NCBI GenBank assembly: GCA_029948255.1
Contig: JALIZF010001939.1
Location: forward strand, 620,001 to 684,000
Source: Telmatactis stephensoni
Taxonomy: Eukaryota > Cnidaria > Anthozoa > Actiniaria > Isophelliidae
Direction of reading: 5' to 3'
Length of the DNA stretch: 64,000 nt
Part shown: positions 39,595 through 52,519 of the stretch, one piece after another
Position numbering within the stretch: position 1 is the first letter of the stretch
Layout: each line of letters starts with the position of its first letter
The notes under the pieces: model-generated
Told to the model about the DNA's origin: nothing
Seen by the model: the letters and a program-made list of their open reading frames with translations, nothing else
Database searches by the model: none
Program-made: the position numbers and the translations under genes

Positions 39595-40829
39595 ACCCAA
39601 TAATGTTTTTTAAAAACATACAAAAAAAAAACACGAGATAATTCTTACTAGTTTCCATCTTCAAAAAGATTTCCATCGCTAAAAAAACACAATAACAATA
39701 ATAATATACAGAGGACTTTTTCATGTTTAAGTACTTTGAGCCAATTAATTACTCTCCTCTTATTCCATATACCGATTTTTTTTTAATATTTTAGATATTC
39801 AATTTTGTTATTTGTATATTTGCATATTATCTTGGTTCGATAATTCAGTTTTATAACTACAAGAGAGCTGAATAAACTATTATTACAATTATCATTATTA
39901 CCACAGAATTTCAAAAGTAGTATTATTTACATGAATGCCTGTGAAAGCAAATTATGGTAAATATTCATGCTATACCTCGGTTTATAGTAGGAACAAGAGA
40001 GCATATATAAATTTATGCTCTCTTGGTAGGAATCAAAATGCTTAGATCGACTTTATATTTTTGAAATAAAAAATGGGGGTAACCATTCTCGTTTGCGAGA
40101 TATTTTGTAAAACATCCAGTTATAATTAGGCTAAAATCGACGCTTTCCCGTGAGAGGACTGGGGCGGAATTCGCAAATATCACTATCTAAAACAAAACAA
40201 GAACAAACAAACAAAATGTCGGCTCTCTACACGTACTCTGAATGAATATGCCCACAGTCGTAATTCTGTGCTTTTCGAACCATGCGCAGTGCAAAACAGG
40301 AATTACCTTAACAATTAGAGAAGGCTTTTTAATTTGGAGAGAGAGAGAAAACAAAACAACAACAACAACAACAATAAAAGACAGCGATGGACCGATGTAA
40401 CGTGATCGAGGCGTGACGTACGTCATCAGATAGCTAAAATCTAAACTGTAAATCGCTGAAAACTGGCTGCCTGTAATGTTCTATAGATCCTCGGAAGTTT
40501 AGTACCAAACTTTGGTATTATATTCAATTCATTATAGTACCAACTTCTATATCTACCTTCCGAACTAATAACAACAACAACAAAAACACGATTATCGAAC
40601 GATTATTTTACATAGTTTGTCACCGTTTTAAAAATTAATGGTAGGCATATGTTATATACCAAATGACTTTTTTTTCATGTTTAACAGAACACATCCCAGT
40701 TCTTTGGAAATATTTTATTCATATTCTGTGGGCCAGCAGTCGACATACATTTCAGTAATCGACCGATTTCTGTTTCTGAAGCGTGCACGCATTTGAACAA
40801 GGAAAAAAATCGAGTAATTCGTCAAATAA

Positions 40830-41062
40830 TGGCCGTATTTATACTAGAGACGAATACCTCGTCCAGACGAATCAATTCAAAAGATTTGATTCGTCTAGAT
40901 ATAAATTCGAAGACGGATAGTTTCACGTGAAGGCTAGGAACATCCCACGGTTGTCGAGTAATTCGCCAAATAGCCCGCCCGTCATTTGGACGTGTTGATT
41001 TACGCGTCTGACACAAATAATTCGTCTGGACGAGCAATTCGTCTCTAGTATAAATACGGCCA
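40830..41062. mobile_element. MITE with GGCCGTATTTATACTAGAGA ends
   Basis: GGCCGTATTTATACTAGAGA and TCTCTAGTATAAATACGGCC are perfect inverted ends. A third terminus at 41177-41197 follows a partial second copy (GATTTACGCGTCTGACACAA repeated). Confidence 0.88.
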
Positions 41063-41679
41063 ATTGGACGTTTTTTAGACGGAGTTTATTATAAGACGGT
41101 TTATTAACGACAAATAATTCGTCCTGTGTCCGAATTTATATTGACACGATTTACGCGTCTGACACAAATAATTTGTCTCTAGTATAAATACGGCCAATGT
41201 CAGTTTCGTAAGATTATTTTTTAGCTATATATATTTAATTTAAATATTAGCTTTCATTAGGTAATATATTACTCATAGCCTTAGCATTATTCTTAAATAT
41301 TATTCTTAAATTATTTTTTAATTAGGAAATATTAGATTTAGAGTTTTATAGTTATTAAATTATCTTAAATTATATTCTCTAGTCTTTGAGCAATCACAGA
41401 TTAATATATATTTTTTGACATCTACAAAGGATGGCGCGGATCTCGGACTCGCTGACACACCGCTTTTGAATTATTATTCTGCAATTCCCTTTGCGAACAG
41501 AGCTTAGCACAGTTTTCAGTCTGACAAAGAAATTATCCTTCATAGGGTGGAAATTTGAGCATAAATATGTATTTTTTTTATCATCATATTGATCTTTATA
41601 TCTATCAGATTTACTATCATTCTTGGTTGAATTAGTTGAGTATGCGCATGAAATCAGGCGCTATATAAATTATTATTAT

Positions 41680-41735
41680 TATTATTATATTATTATTATT
41701 ATTATTATTATGATTATTATATATATATATAATTA
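41680..41735 (+). repeat. (ATT)n and (TA)n simple repeats
   Basis: TTATTATTA run followed by TATATATATA. Confidence 0.85.
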
Positions 41736-42223
41736 ATCATTATTATTTGTCGTTTACATTTATAAATGCATGTATCACTCGAGTAGTCAATTGCAAATTG
41801 CCTTTAAGTAGAGAGATTTGTACTGAATTGTTGTATAAATATAGAATAAAGTTTCCATTATTGTTATATTTTCCCCAATATCAGCGAATTTCATGGAGTT
41901 ATGTCGCACTAGTACTTCGTAATTCAGTTTTCCGCCATCTTTATGCATGTGAAAGCTAAGGGACACGAACATCGCGAATTGGGCATATTACAGATATTAG
42001 ATCGCCTTATCTTTGCAACAACAAATCATTTTGACTAGATACTTTGTAGAACTGAATACATAGTTTTCGTAGACATTTTTAGATGTAACGAATTGGATTT
42101 CATTTGGAACTCTTAACAAAGATTTTTTTGATCACGGTACGCGCGCGACTAAATGAAAGCAATGAATAAGATTGTTTTGACTAGATTTTTCGCGGAATTT
42201 TAGTTAAGAAACACAACAGTAAA

Positions 42224-42227
42224 CCAA

Positions 42228-42257
<30 letters not shown>
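42224..42257 (+). repeat. (AAC)n microsatellite
   Basis: About eleven CAA/AAC units next to a minus-strand donor-like ACTTACC. Confidence 0.9.
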
Positions 42258-42258
<1 letters not shown>

Positions 42259-43170
42259 TTACCTTAATCAGGTACTAATAATGTGTAACTATCCTTAATT
42301 CAAAGATCTGAATTTTCTTTGGTGATAATGCGACCGAGTGGAATTTGAATAATTGAGGAACACCTGTATGGTTAAATTCAAAAAATCGGTGTTTTTTGAT
42401 TTAGGGTTGGTTTTTTTTTATGTCTTCTGCTTGCGTTCTTTTGACATCACACATCACTTATCCAATCAAATTCATTTATTTCTTTTGACTCCAACTGAAG
42501 GAAAGAAGTCAATCTGTGTTTTATAACTGAGCTTGCGTTACACGACTGTAAGACCTGTACAACGAAGGCTGTTTTCTCGAAGTTCACGCCTAATCCGCTT
42601 GTCTCAATATCAATACCATTTCTTACATTTTTCGAGAAAAAGAGCTGAAAACTCATCCATTAGCCACTTTTATACCGTGAGGACTGGGTACCAGTGTCTT
42701 AAATTTTGCTGATGGCAACACAAGACTTATATAGTAATGCTTACTGGGTCAGTATGCATAGTTAAGAAATAGAAGTTTCTTTGTATGATTTTTGTTGTTA
42801 TTAGTTTTGTCTTTTCCTTTTTGTGGATTTTATCCTTGGTTAAACTTGAAAATGCTATTTTTTTCTCGAAAATTTGGACAAAATTTGGCATAGAAACAGA
42901 ACTAGCCCGACAAATAAACCTGACACCGTTTTGCTTGACATTTACCTAAGAATCGAACAGTGAAAAACGTTTTTGAAAAGAATAAATTGCTTTTTACTTA
43001 TATCTCGCTGAGTGCTATGGTTTTGTTACCTCAAAAAAGGTATCGATGCCTTTTAAAAGAAAATTGAAATGTATCGTCATCTTCCACGTTTTCGAACGAT
43101 ACACCTGTTTCAATTAACGTTGTCGGCAAATAGACTCACGTGTCAATTTGTCTATACGCGACTAATTAAC

Positions 43171-43275
43171 AATTAGACCTCGAGGCCGAATGGACTACGA
43201 GTCAATAGCCCATGAGGCCGTAGGCCGAATGGGCTATTCAAACTCGTAGTCCATGAGGCCGAGAGGTCCAATTGT
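43171..43275. mobile_element. Hairpin MITE with AATTAGACCTCGAGGCC ends
   Basis: AATTAGACCTCGAGGCCGAA is mirrored by GGCCGAGAGGTCCAATT. The inner arms are GACTACGAGTC and AACTCGTAGTCCATGAGG. Confidence 0.75.
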
Positions 43276-43390
43276 TTTAGTATTCACCAACATATTGGGC
43301 CAAAGGTGAATGAGACTAAACAAAACAAAGAGAGAAAAATGTTTTATTGATATTATTACTCACGCTTCCTCTCAACTCGGGCTATCACCA

Positions 43391-43392
<2 letters not shown>

Positions 43393-43433
<41 letters not shown>
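43393..43433 (+). repeat. (GACA)n microsatellite
   Basis: Ten or so perfect CAGA units. Confidence 0.95.
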
Positions 43434-43434
<1 letters not shown>

Positions 43435-43550
43435 CTTTATTTTGACACGGTAAAAACATCAGCGTATATATTTACAAAAAAGATAAATAGCCCGAGGTTA
43501 GGGAGCCAATCAGAATGCAGGATTTGTAATAGCCCTTATGTTGGTCAATA

Positions 43551-43757
43551 CTAAAATGGAGTATGGGTAGGAATTACTAAAAGCTATGACACCAAATAAA
43601 TATCAACTCGACGATTCTCAACCACCTAGTGTTGAGGTTATACAACAAAGTCCTTTATTAATTTATGCTTAAAAGACTTAAAACAAAGACCAAAGCCAAA
43701 AAGAGAGTAAATTTTACAACTACCCATACTTCTTTGCGGTCTGGTCGCTAGGCTTGA
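43551..43757. mobile_element. GGAGTATGGGTAG MITE, copy 1
   Basis: GGAGTATGGGTAGGAATTAC on the left, ACTACCCATACTTCTTTGCG on the right. Related to 53371-53588. Confidence 0.65.
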
Positions 43758-45920
43758 AGCCCGACAACATTTTTTGGACGAAAAAGTAGCAAATGTAATT
43801 TATATCTCAGGGAAAGAACGACAAATGTTATGTTTTTAACTGACATGTTTCGGCACTACGACTGTCACTTCAGAGTGAAATTACAAAGACCAAATCACGA
43901 ATCACGGACAACTATTTCATGATTTCCTGGGGGGAAAAAGAAGAAAAAAAAAAAGAAAGAAAGAAAGAAAAAGAAAGAAAGGAAGAAACGATTATTAAAA
44001 ACCTCTTTAACTTTGCTCACTTTCCTCTGTTTACACCGTCATTGCGTTTCGCGAGTGCTTTGGAAGTCAATAAAACAGCGGCAAGTGATAACATCTGCGC
44101 ATGTTTTCAACTTCTATTGTCTATGACAAATGGATAATTTTGAAAGGATAATTCCTAGCTGTTCATACTTCTGCACTCGAATGTAATGCTCCGAAAAACT
44201 TTGGGGAGACTATATACGACTCTATTTATGAGAGAGGTAGCCCTAAGCCAGGTTAAAACCGTAATTGAAGCCACTTCCGTCCAGCGGCTCGCGCATACCG
44301 CCATGTTATCACTTGCTGTTCTACCATAAAACCAAAAATCGAGGGATTCAGACACCTTAATTGGATCACCTTTTCACTTTCTTTAGTCTGGAGACAAATC
44401 AGTAAATCCAATGATTCACAAGAAACAGGACAACAAAATCACAAATCTCGAAAAACTACTTCGGCATTGCCCAACTCACGTAAAGACGGTTTTTGCATGA
44501 CTCACGAAAAATGATTTTTTCCATTCTCGAATCACGAAATTGAAAATGCTTGATCATGCGTCACGCAATAATCCCTGTATGTCCCCGTTTTTCCAAGGTG
44601 ACACCGCGAACCTTTAGCCCTTTAATAAGACCTTACACCTTAAGACCTTTCCTGGCGTCTGCTTAAGTTTGTTTATTTCACGGAATATTGGCTAATGATT
44701 AATTCTCAATATTGTTCCCGACAAAAAGACGGTTAACTGGGTTAACCATCAAATAGTCATTAAAATACACTCTGTATTAGACACTACAAGCAGGTTTTGA
44801 CCATTTTTGGTCATGAGGAACCATTTCCTGAAGCAAATAGTTGTCTTTAGACAAAACCAACGAAAGTCACTTCCAACTGTTCCAAGCGGACAAAAGAAAT
44901 AACCAAATGCGTAATACGTGCCCGCGTACGTACGCTTAATAGAGGTGATCACGGAATAGAGCGAGAGGCTCGATTTATAGTAAATATAATGAAGGAAATT
45001 TCGGGACCTAGGCTAGTGTCCGCTATGTAGGGTGTCCACTTAATGAGGGACCCGCTTACATGTAATAGAGGTATACCACTGTAGTAAAAATCGTCTGAGA
45101 TAGATCTGCCTGTCTGCTGATAGCATGACTGCATTTACAAGCTGTAGGCATCTGCCAGGAAATACCGTGACGCTAGACAAAGATGGGAATATTCAAAACT
45201 ATCTTGAAAGCCATTGAGCACGTACGGGAATGTTATTTAATTCGTCCTCGGAAACGCTCAATTATACCATCTAGGACTCGCCCTTCTCATTAGCCACTCA
45301 GATTTCTCGGTTTCTGAAAAGTAATTACTGACATTCAATGCTACGATCGTCACACAAAGTCGAGTGATTTCGGTATGTTGTTCGTGACCTGCATTCGTAA
45401 CAATTTCGCTCTGAATTTCTCGGCCATCAACAGATTCCCTAACAAAATAATATCTATGTCTCTAAACGAATTAACACAACTGGAGTTCAAATACGTGATA
45501 ACTTTACTTAGAAATATCCTAAATATTTGCTATCAAAAATAACAGTTATCTATACAATTTGAGTAAATTTCAAAGCCTAAGTTGAGATTAATGTCCTGGA
45601 TGGTTAGTTAGACAAAAATACCTAAAATTATACACATTTTGGGTAACAGTTATTATATTGGGGATTAAAGATGAGCTACCGTGACAAAAGTCCGAGGTGT
45701 TATTTTTGATATCCATATTCACTGATAATTGTGATCTTGGAATTAATTCCGAATCAATAATTTCATTAAAAATCAAGGGAGAGTAATATATAAAAATTAT
45801 GACTACAACGAACAATTACTCGAGAGAATAGTAAAGAAATTTAAACTATTTCACAAATGTTTATAATATCATACGAAATAACCTTCATTGGCGATTCAAA
45901 TCGCTTGGTTTGTGTTCATC

Positions 45921-46661
45921 TCAGTCATCAAATATGTCCATGTCGTCGATCTCTTGTATTTCTTTACGTTGGTCTTCAGCAAGATCGTTGTAGTGACAAA
46001 TCTCCGTCTGTATTTGGTCCATTATTCGCTCTAACTTTTGAATTTCTCTCTCCGCGGTGTCATAGCGTTGGACAAATTGTTTAACTTGTTCTTCTAAAAA
46101 TTTAACCTTCTCTTCATTTTCTTCTTCGCGTTCAAATTTCTCCTCCTCGTTTTCCTCGAGAAGCTTGACTTGTTCAGCTCCCTTTTCAAGTTGTTCGGTA
46201 AGTTCTTCGATTCGATCCTCAAAACTGTCTCCCTTTTTTATGGCTTTGTTAAGATCTAACTGTAAAACGACCTCTCTTCTTTGTGCCTCTGTAAGTCTGT
46301 CGCAGCACTCTTTCTCCTTGTTTTCTTCGTCTTTTAACTTACACTCCAAATCTTGGATCTTCTCGTCTCCCTCCAGCTCATAATCTTCCAGTCCTCGGCG
46401 AACTTCTTCGTGAGTGCTTGTCTTAGTTCTTTCACTGTCTAACCTATCTTCTGCCTCTTCAAGCCTCGCTACGGTTTTGCCTAGCTCTTGTTCCAATAAA
46501 GTGATTCTACGTCGCATGGATTCCGCTTCGTTGAGGTTTGCTTCTTCACGAGCTTCAGCATCCTTCAATAGGTTCTTAGCTTCAGTTTCTCTTTCTTCGG
46601 AAACATCAATAGCATCTTTGAGTTTGGCCAACCTTTCTTTAATGGTTGAAAGCGCAGCCAT
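45921..46661 (-). CDS. TPM: Tropomyosin, uninterrupted coding sequence
   Basis: 246 residues in one open frame from MAALSTIKERLAKLKDAID to ...DDMDIFDD. The sequence is a continuous heptad coiled coil rich in Glu, Lys and Arg, with tropomyosin-like blocks such as ITLLEQELGKTVARLEEAED, RLTEAQRRE and LEEQVKQF. Its length matches short (about 247-residue) tropomyosin isoforms, not the 284-residue muscle form. Tropomyosin dimers lie along actin filaments and control access of myosin and other partners. A splice acceptor (GATTCTTAG) sits just before ACAAAATGG, so a 5' UTR intron is likely, but the coding part has no intron. In many animals tropomyosin genes are heavily split, so this could be a retrocopy or a naturally compact cnidarian gene. 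The frame is intact, which argues for function. Other coiled-coil proteins are less likely. Confidence 0.85.
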   Translation of the reverse strand: MAALSTIKERLAKLKDAIDVSEERETEAKNLLKDAEAREEANLNEAESMRRRITLLEQELGKTVARLEEAEDRLDSERTKTSTHEEVRRGLEDYELEGDEKIQDLECKLKDEENKEKECCDRLTEAQRREVVLQLDLNKAIKKGDSFEDRIEELTEQLEKGAEQVKLLEENEEEKFEREEENEEKVKFLEEQVKQFVQRYDTAEREIQKLERIMDQIQTEICHYNDLAEDQRKEIQEIDDMDIFDD

Positions 46662-47937
46662 TTTGTCTAAGAATCAGTAATTCAACTGTTCTACTTAGTT
46701 GTTGCAAGTCAACTCTTCTGAGTCACAAATGTGTGGACGCTCAGCCAAGAGGAGGGAGTGACAAGTCGACCGAAACAGCGGGGCTCGACATAAAATGCAA
46801 ATGTCTTGCTTAATTATAAACCCAGCCAAGACTTCAACAAATAGCTTATCATTTGTAGCTGTCAAATCAAGCTCTTGCTTTTCTTGCGATTGGCTAGTCT
46901 TATTTACCTTGGGGACCAAGTAGTCAATAAATAAACACACAATAGACACCTTAAATGATGTCAAGAATAAGAAATTACAAACAACGGCTCAGATGGCTTG
47001 AATTCATCATGCATGATGTCAAATTGTTCAGCTCCCGCAACGTCCCGTAATTTGTTCCATAAAAAGACATAATACACAACATCACACAATAAGCAGCCTA
47101 TTTTTCCGTTCTTCTGAGTGTTTTGAATGCCCGCTTTCCTCTGTAGGACATAATATTTTGAATTCTTGGCATTATTATGCATATTCATAAATTTGGTTTC
47201 GGTTTAGGCGTACATGAATTTACTAATACTCAGTTGCACTTTTCCGGCGAGTCGAGAACCTTGTGGGTGATTACATCACAAGGTGAAGTTTTCATCACTT
47301 CCTATGATATCATTGATGACATTAGAACAAAACAAAATCACGTCCATGGACAAAAATTCGATTCTTAGTACTCTCATGCTATGCTTTATGAATTATTTTT
47401 CGATGTTGATTTGTTATAAAGACAAACACTTGATTGCCTTGCCCCAAAGTCGAGTTCAAGTCGATTCCTGCTGGGAATTTGAAGCTGACATAGCTGTCAA
47501 CTTCGTGTCAATAAATCTAATTCCACTCTTGCGACACCAGCTCTGATACTGATCTAATCACACAGTTTTTCCAAGACAATACGTAAACTTTGCCATCGTG
47601 AATCTGATAGCGTTTATGCGCATATTTGTATTGAATTATCTTACAACATAAACACTGGAAGACAATGCAAAGCCAGCCGTTTTTCAATGAAGAAATAAAC
47701 AATAATTTTTGCTTGATTCGTAGATGACTAGAAGCTTGTTGAAAGTCTCACTAATAAGATGGAATATGAACAAATAGCAGGAACGATCACCTAGAGAGCA
47801 TAGATAAACATCAAATTTACACAATATAACGAATTCATCAGTTACGGTGCCTGTCATGCAAGCGTTGACTAAAAACTGGTGTCACGCGTGGTGTAACGGC
47901 CAGTGAATTGGAACAGGACGCGACACTGACCATTTCG
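46662..47937. other. Non-coding interval
   Basis: No gene supported. It contains the tropomyosin 5' side and several short chance ORFs without splice or start support. Confidence 0.5.
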
Positions 47938-48408
47938 ATAAGCCGGCGATACACACTGCATTTTTTTCTCGCGCTTGCAATGCAGTTTTAGGGATTTTGT
48001 TGCGAGAACGAAATTGCCGAGTGCCGATCTAGTAACGAGGTATATGGGATCAGGGATCAGCGTTATTTTGGGGCTCAGGGATCACATGAGCGTTATTTTT
48101 TGGTCTCAGGGATCAGATTTTTAGCCTTGGAATCGGGATCACCATTTTTCAGGGATCACTTTTTACGGGATCAGTGATCAAAATTGTCCTTATTTTGGGG
48201 ATCAAGGATCAGGTTTTTAGCCCTGGGATCGGGATCACAAAAAATTTGTTGCAGAAAGTTCAAAAGTTTGAACTTTTCTCTGCAACATGACACGCTCGTA
48301 CTGAATGTTGCAGAGTGATGACAGACGCTGCAATTTTTCTCTGCAACAAAATCTAAAATTGCATTGCCAGCGCGAGAAAAAATTGCAGCGTGCATCGCCG
48401 GCTTAGTG
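47938..48408. mobile_element. MITE with AAGCCGGCGATACACACTGC ends and internal GGATCA array
   Basis: AAGCCGGCGATACACACTGC plus TTCTCGCGCTTGCAATGCAG is mirrored by CTAAAATTGCATTGCCAGCG and GCATCGCCGGCTTA. Inside, 48048-48240 carries about ten GGGATCAGGGATCA-type units. Confidence 0.75.
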
Positions 48409-48476
48409 GGCACCGGAACGAGTTTGAAATTCGTCGAATACGAATACAGTACCGAGCAGCAGCACTGAGAAAACGA

Positions 48477-48744
48477 CCAGGGGCGTGCCCAGGAGTTTTG
48501 TAGGGGTGGGGGGGGGGGGGGGGGGAGGGGGGGGAAGGGAGGTTGTTTGATTTCATGCCAACGACGAAAATCAGTAATTATTTTTGCAAAAAGCACAATG
48601 AGTCATAACAAAAAGGTTTTGCTTCATAGAGACACGGAAGACAGTATCGGTAAATGTGATTACTTATTCATTTATTCAGCGATTACAATCTCATTTGTAA
48701 AATGAACCCTCCCCTGGGCACGCCCCTGCCTGGGCACGCCCCTG
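48477..48744. mobile_element. MITE with CCAGGGGCGTGCCCAGG ends
   Basis: CCAGGGGCGTGCCCAGG at 48477, CCTGGGCACGCCCCTG at 48713 and a second adjacent copy of that end at 48729. A poly-G run (48507-48523) lies inside, and a CAG run follows at 48759-48790. Confidence 0.8.
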
Positions 48745-48755
48745 AGGAGGAGGAG

Positions 48756-48790
<35 letters not shown>

Positions 48791-49644
48791 CAGGGAGGTT
48801 CCAAGAATTCTTCAGAACATTTACCCAAACGTTTCAAGAAGTTTATTCAGTCAAGAAATGAGAGCCTGTAGCTATGCTGGAATCAGATATGATCGTGTCG
48901 ATAGAGTCTACTAACTTTAAATAGAAAAAGTAAAATGTTAACTAAAAATGTTCAATTATCAGTTAAGAAAGTTAACTACTAATTTTTAGGCCAAATGTCA
49001 GTTAACTATTAAACCCCATTGACACCTTCTTTCTAAGTCCCCCGGATGAAGTGGAAAAATAAAAAAATGGAATGGGAATCGTTATTTAGACACATCTTTT
49101 AACCTCTCATAAAAACATGAAAAATGCAAGTCACGTGACAACACAAGTTGAAAAAGGCAGCTTTCGATTCTTAAAATTCTTAAAAAGCGGTTTTACAACA
49201 ACTTTTGACAAATGCCAAATTGACAAAGGAACACGTATGCACCTAAAGATACTGAAGGTGATTTTGAGAAAAAGTTAGGTGACCCGCTTCCTCGATCAGG
49301 ACCCTCTGAAAATTACTAGCAACAAGAAGTCAGATGTTCTCCCTTGCTAATTCAATTTTGTTAGCGAGAAAAGACAAATAAAAACCTTGGAAACGTTACT
49401 TTGTCACAAATGTGCCAAAACTATATCCATTCCCAGGAATCATTAGATAGTCATCATCAGTCCTCTAATTATCACGATTGACAGGCCGGGCTTCCTGTTT
49501 CTTGTCAGCGGTTTTGTTTAAAGGAATATGCGCCATTGTGAAATTTGCAAAAAAATTGCGTTACCAAAATTAAACTGCAAAGTTGGTTGAGTTTCAAGCG
49601 TAATTCCTAATCCGATCCTTGGAGTTTTTACTCCCAATTAAAGC

Positions 49645-52519
49645 ATGCTTTCTATCCGTCATATGACACGTTGTTCTGGATACAGCTGGCGTGGTATCGG
49701 ACAAAATCTAACAAGAAATACAAACCATGTTACAAGGAGAACGTTTCAGACAGAGGCAAAAAGTGGTTGGAGAACTTGGGATGCAGTGGAAAAAGCACCG
49801 GGAATCACTGGTAAGACTTATTCTGAGCTGCAATGACTGGAAGTTATATTATCGTTTATTTATATGTATTTATTAAACTTGTATTACCGTTTATTATGAC
49901 ACAGCAATTTTGACTTTGCTCGATGACTGTATTACATAAGCTTAATGCATCAGTGCAGTGAATAAACTGTTCCTTGTGGCCTATGACAGATTATTTCACT
50001 TAAGATCCCTATTATGGTCTCGTCTGTTCTATTTAAAAAATATTATAATAAATATTCAGTTTTACCAAAATATGCATGATTGGTACCCTATTTGCCAAAA
50101 CATTAATAACAAATTCACTTGTACTTACTTGAGTTTTTGTCAATTTAGCTGAAACAGTCGGCCGTGCAGTAGTTGGTGGTGCAGCTCTCACAGGCGTTGG
50201 CGCTCTGTGTTACTATGGTCTGGGCCTATCAAGTAACATTGGTGCTGTTGACCGCTCATTCATGTGGCCACAAGTTGTTAAAGATCGTATTAGGTCAACG
50301 TATGGATATTTCGCAGGGAGTTTGGCAATAACTGCTGGGTCAGCCTATGCGATTAGTAGAAGCAGAGCTGTTCATACGATGATGAGATCAAGCCCACTGC
50401 TTGTACGTAGGATGGTGTACTTTATCAGTTGTCCCTGTTTTAAATACTAGGGCCCAGTTCGAAAGTCAGGGTTAATACCAATGGTTTTGTTTAGATTTAA
50501 CCCTGGATTAGTGCTAAACTACTTTCAAACAACTGAGTCCAGCATATAGAAAATGTATTTAAATTCTTGCTTTGAAACTTATGCTTGAATGGCTCATCCA
50601 GAAACAATATTCTCACTCCATTCTCAGCCCTCCAGATAAGCTTCCCTACTTATAAATACATCCTCAATAAAACCCTTACAAAATGTGCATAAGCCCAGAG
50701 CTTGAAGCAGTTTACACAATTTACAGTTAACAAATAGAACAGTTTTTTCGTGCTCCATTTGGTAATACAGCACACAGGAAGTGATGAGAGCACAAAAGAA
50801 GTGTAAGTGCTGTATTATGAACGGAGCACAGAAAAAGATGTTCTATTTGTTTTATTATACGTTTTGAAGTAAATATTCAAGGGAAAAAGTTCAATTTTAC
50901 CCATACAAAAATTCAAAAGGTGCCACGCGCAGTTGAGCTCGTGCTGCTGACATCAGAACTGTGCTCCATTCTCTGATAAAGCACAGCTTTCAGCCAATCA
51001 GAGGGTGCGTATTGACAATGGTATATAATAATTAGTTTTATCAACTTCATTGTTTGTGCAATCCCCTATATGGGTAAGTTAGTGAGTGAAGGGTGTTAGT
51101 ATCGAAAGTAAGAAAAAAGGAGAAATCTAGAAAGTAATTTACAGTAATTTAGTGCACATATATTTTTGTTACAAATAGGTTGTAGGTGGTGGTATGGTAG
51201 CTATGATAGCATCGTCAGTGATCTGTATGAGTCTTCCTTATGCTCCAGGACTCAATGCTAAACATCTTGCATGGGCTGGTAAGACTAAATCAAAAACTGT
51301 TTGCTATTTTTTCCCTCATAAAAGACATAATTTTTTGTCTATTTGGGTCTATTTTCTTTAAAATTCTTCAAAATTAATTTTATGCTTTATTTAGTATGTA
51401 CTTATTATAATCATATTATAACAGTATTGTACTCTTGATTACAGGTCATAGTGCACTAGTAGGTGCTATTATTGCACCCATGGTATTAATTGGTGGTCCT
51501 TTAGTCCTCCGTGCCGCAGTAGTAACAGGTGGGGTAGTTGGTGCTTTATCACTGACAGCAGCTTGTGCCCCTGACGGCAAGTTTTTAACATGGGGTGGTC
51601 CCTTGGCTCTTGCCCTTGGTGGTGTGTTTATGGCATCTCTTGGTGAGTAATCTCTTTCTTTTTTTCCATGGTTTTTCTGCAATTCAGTTTATACTGCCAC
51701 ATAGCTTTATAAAACTGTCTGTCTGTCTGTTCATCCTTCTGTCTGCCTGTCTTTTTGTCTGTCTGTCTGTCCTGTCATGGTTTCTTTCCCATCAATATCT
51801 TCTACACATTTTAATTTTTTTCCATTTTCTATTTCTTTAACTAAATTCGTTTTTCCCCTTTCATTTCATTTCCCAAGGTACACTTTTCCTACCTGCCACA
51901 TCAGCAGTTGGTGCTGGCCTACAAGCTGTTACCACCTATGGTGGTCTGGTTGTGTTTGGTGGGTTCTTATTATATGACACTCAAAAAATCATCCGGGCTG
52001 CCGAAACACATCCAACACATGGAGTGAGGCCTTATGATCCAATAAATGCATAAGTACCTTAATTATACAACTCTAAGTTGCTATGACAACTGGTAACTAA
52101 GGTGACAAGCTGCTGAAATCTTAGTTTGACTCCAACAATGATTTATAGTTAACTTGCAGACAAGCAATCAGACTATAGCCAGATTTCATCACCATCATTA
52201 TCATCATCATCATCATCATTATCATCATCATCATCATCATCATCATCGTCGTCAGCTGACTTCTGAGATACACTTTACCACATACAAAGGAATCAACACC
52301 AGGCTACATGCATAAAGCTCAGTCATTTGTAACAAAATAAAAGTTTTATGAGCTTTATATATGTTGCCTTGTTCTAATTCCTTTGTAATTCACAGGTGAA
52401 ATAACATAGATATTATGTTATGTTCTTTCAGATCCATTGGTATTTACATGGATACAATTAATATCTTTATCAGAATCATGGTAATCATGATGTCATCAAA
52501 TAACAGAAGAAGAAAATGA
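49645..52519 (+). CDS. GHITM: GHITM / TMBIM5, mitochondrial inner-membrane protein
   Basis: Exons 49645-49810, 50149-50402, 51179-51278, 51445-51642, 51878-52049 and 52432-52519 encode about 325 residues. The N-terminus (MLSIRHMTRCSGYSWRGIG, Arg-rich, no acidic residues) is a mitochondrial targeting peptide. Several membrane segments of the Bax-inhibitor-1 family follow, including GRAVVGGAALTGVGALCYYG, MVAMIASSVICMSLPYAPG, HSALVGAIIAPMVLIGGP and the TYGGLVVFGGFLLYDTQK block with the conserved YDTQ. The last exon gives IYMDTINIFIRIM and a basic tail. The family acts in cristae structure and mitochondrial ion (calcium/proton) exchange. The last intron begins AT (ATAAGT) instead of GT. If it is not removed, the protein stops at 52051-52053 after 297 residues. 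Confidence 0.92.
50451..50545. mobile_element. GGTTGCTCGAA MITE family, partial copy
   Basis: GGGCCCAGTTCGAAAGTCAG, AATGGTTTTGTTTAGATTTA and TAGTGCTAAACTACTTTCAA match the element at 61147. In a GHITM intron. Confidence 0.6.
50731..50849. mobile_element. Hairpin MITE in GHITM intron 2
   Basis: CAAATAGAACAGTTTTTTCG then TGCTCCATTTGGTAATACAGC, mirrored by GCTGTATTATGAACGGAGCA and GATGTTCTATTTG. Confidence 0.8.
51718..51772 (+). repeat. (TGTC)n microsatellite
   Basis: CTGTCTGTC units in a GHITM intron. Confidence 0.85.
52193..52250 (+). repeat. (CAT)n microsatellite
   Basis: Trinucleotide CAT/ATC run in the last GHITM intron (or the 3' UTR of the short form). Confidence 0.9.
52337..52342 (+). 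promoter_or_regulatory. Possible intronic polyadenylation signal in GHITM
   Basis: AATAAA 284 bases after the in-frame TAA at 52051-52053 and 90 bases before the last exon. It could end a short transcript encoding the C-terminally truncated form. Confidence 0.4.
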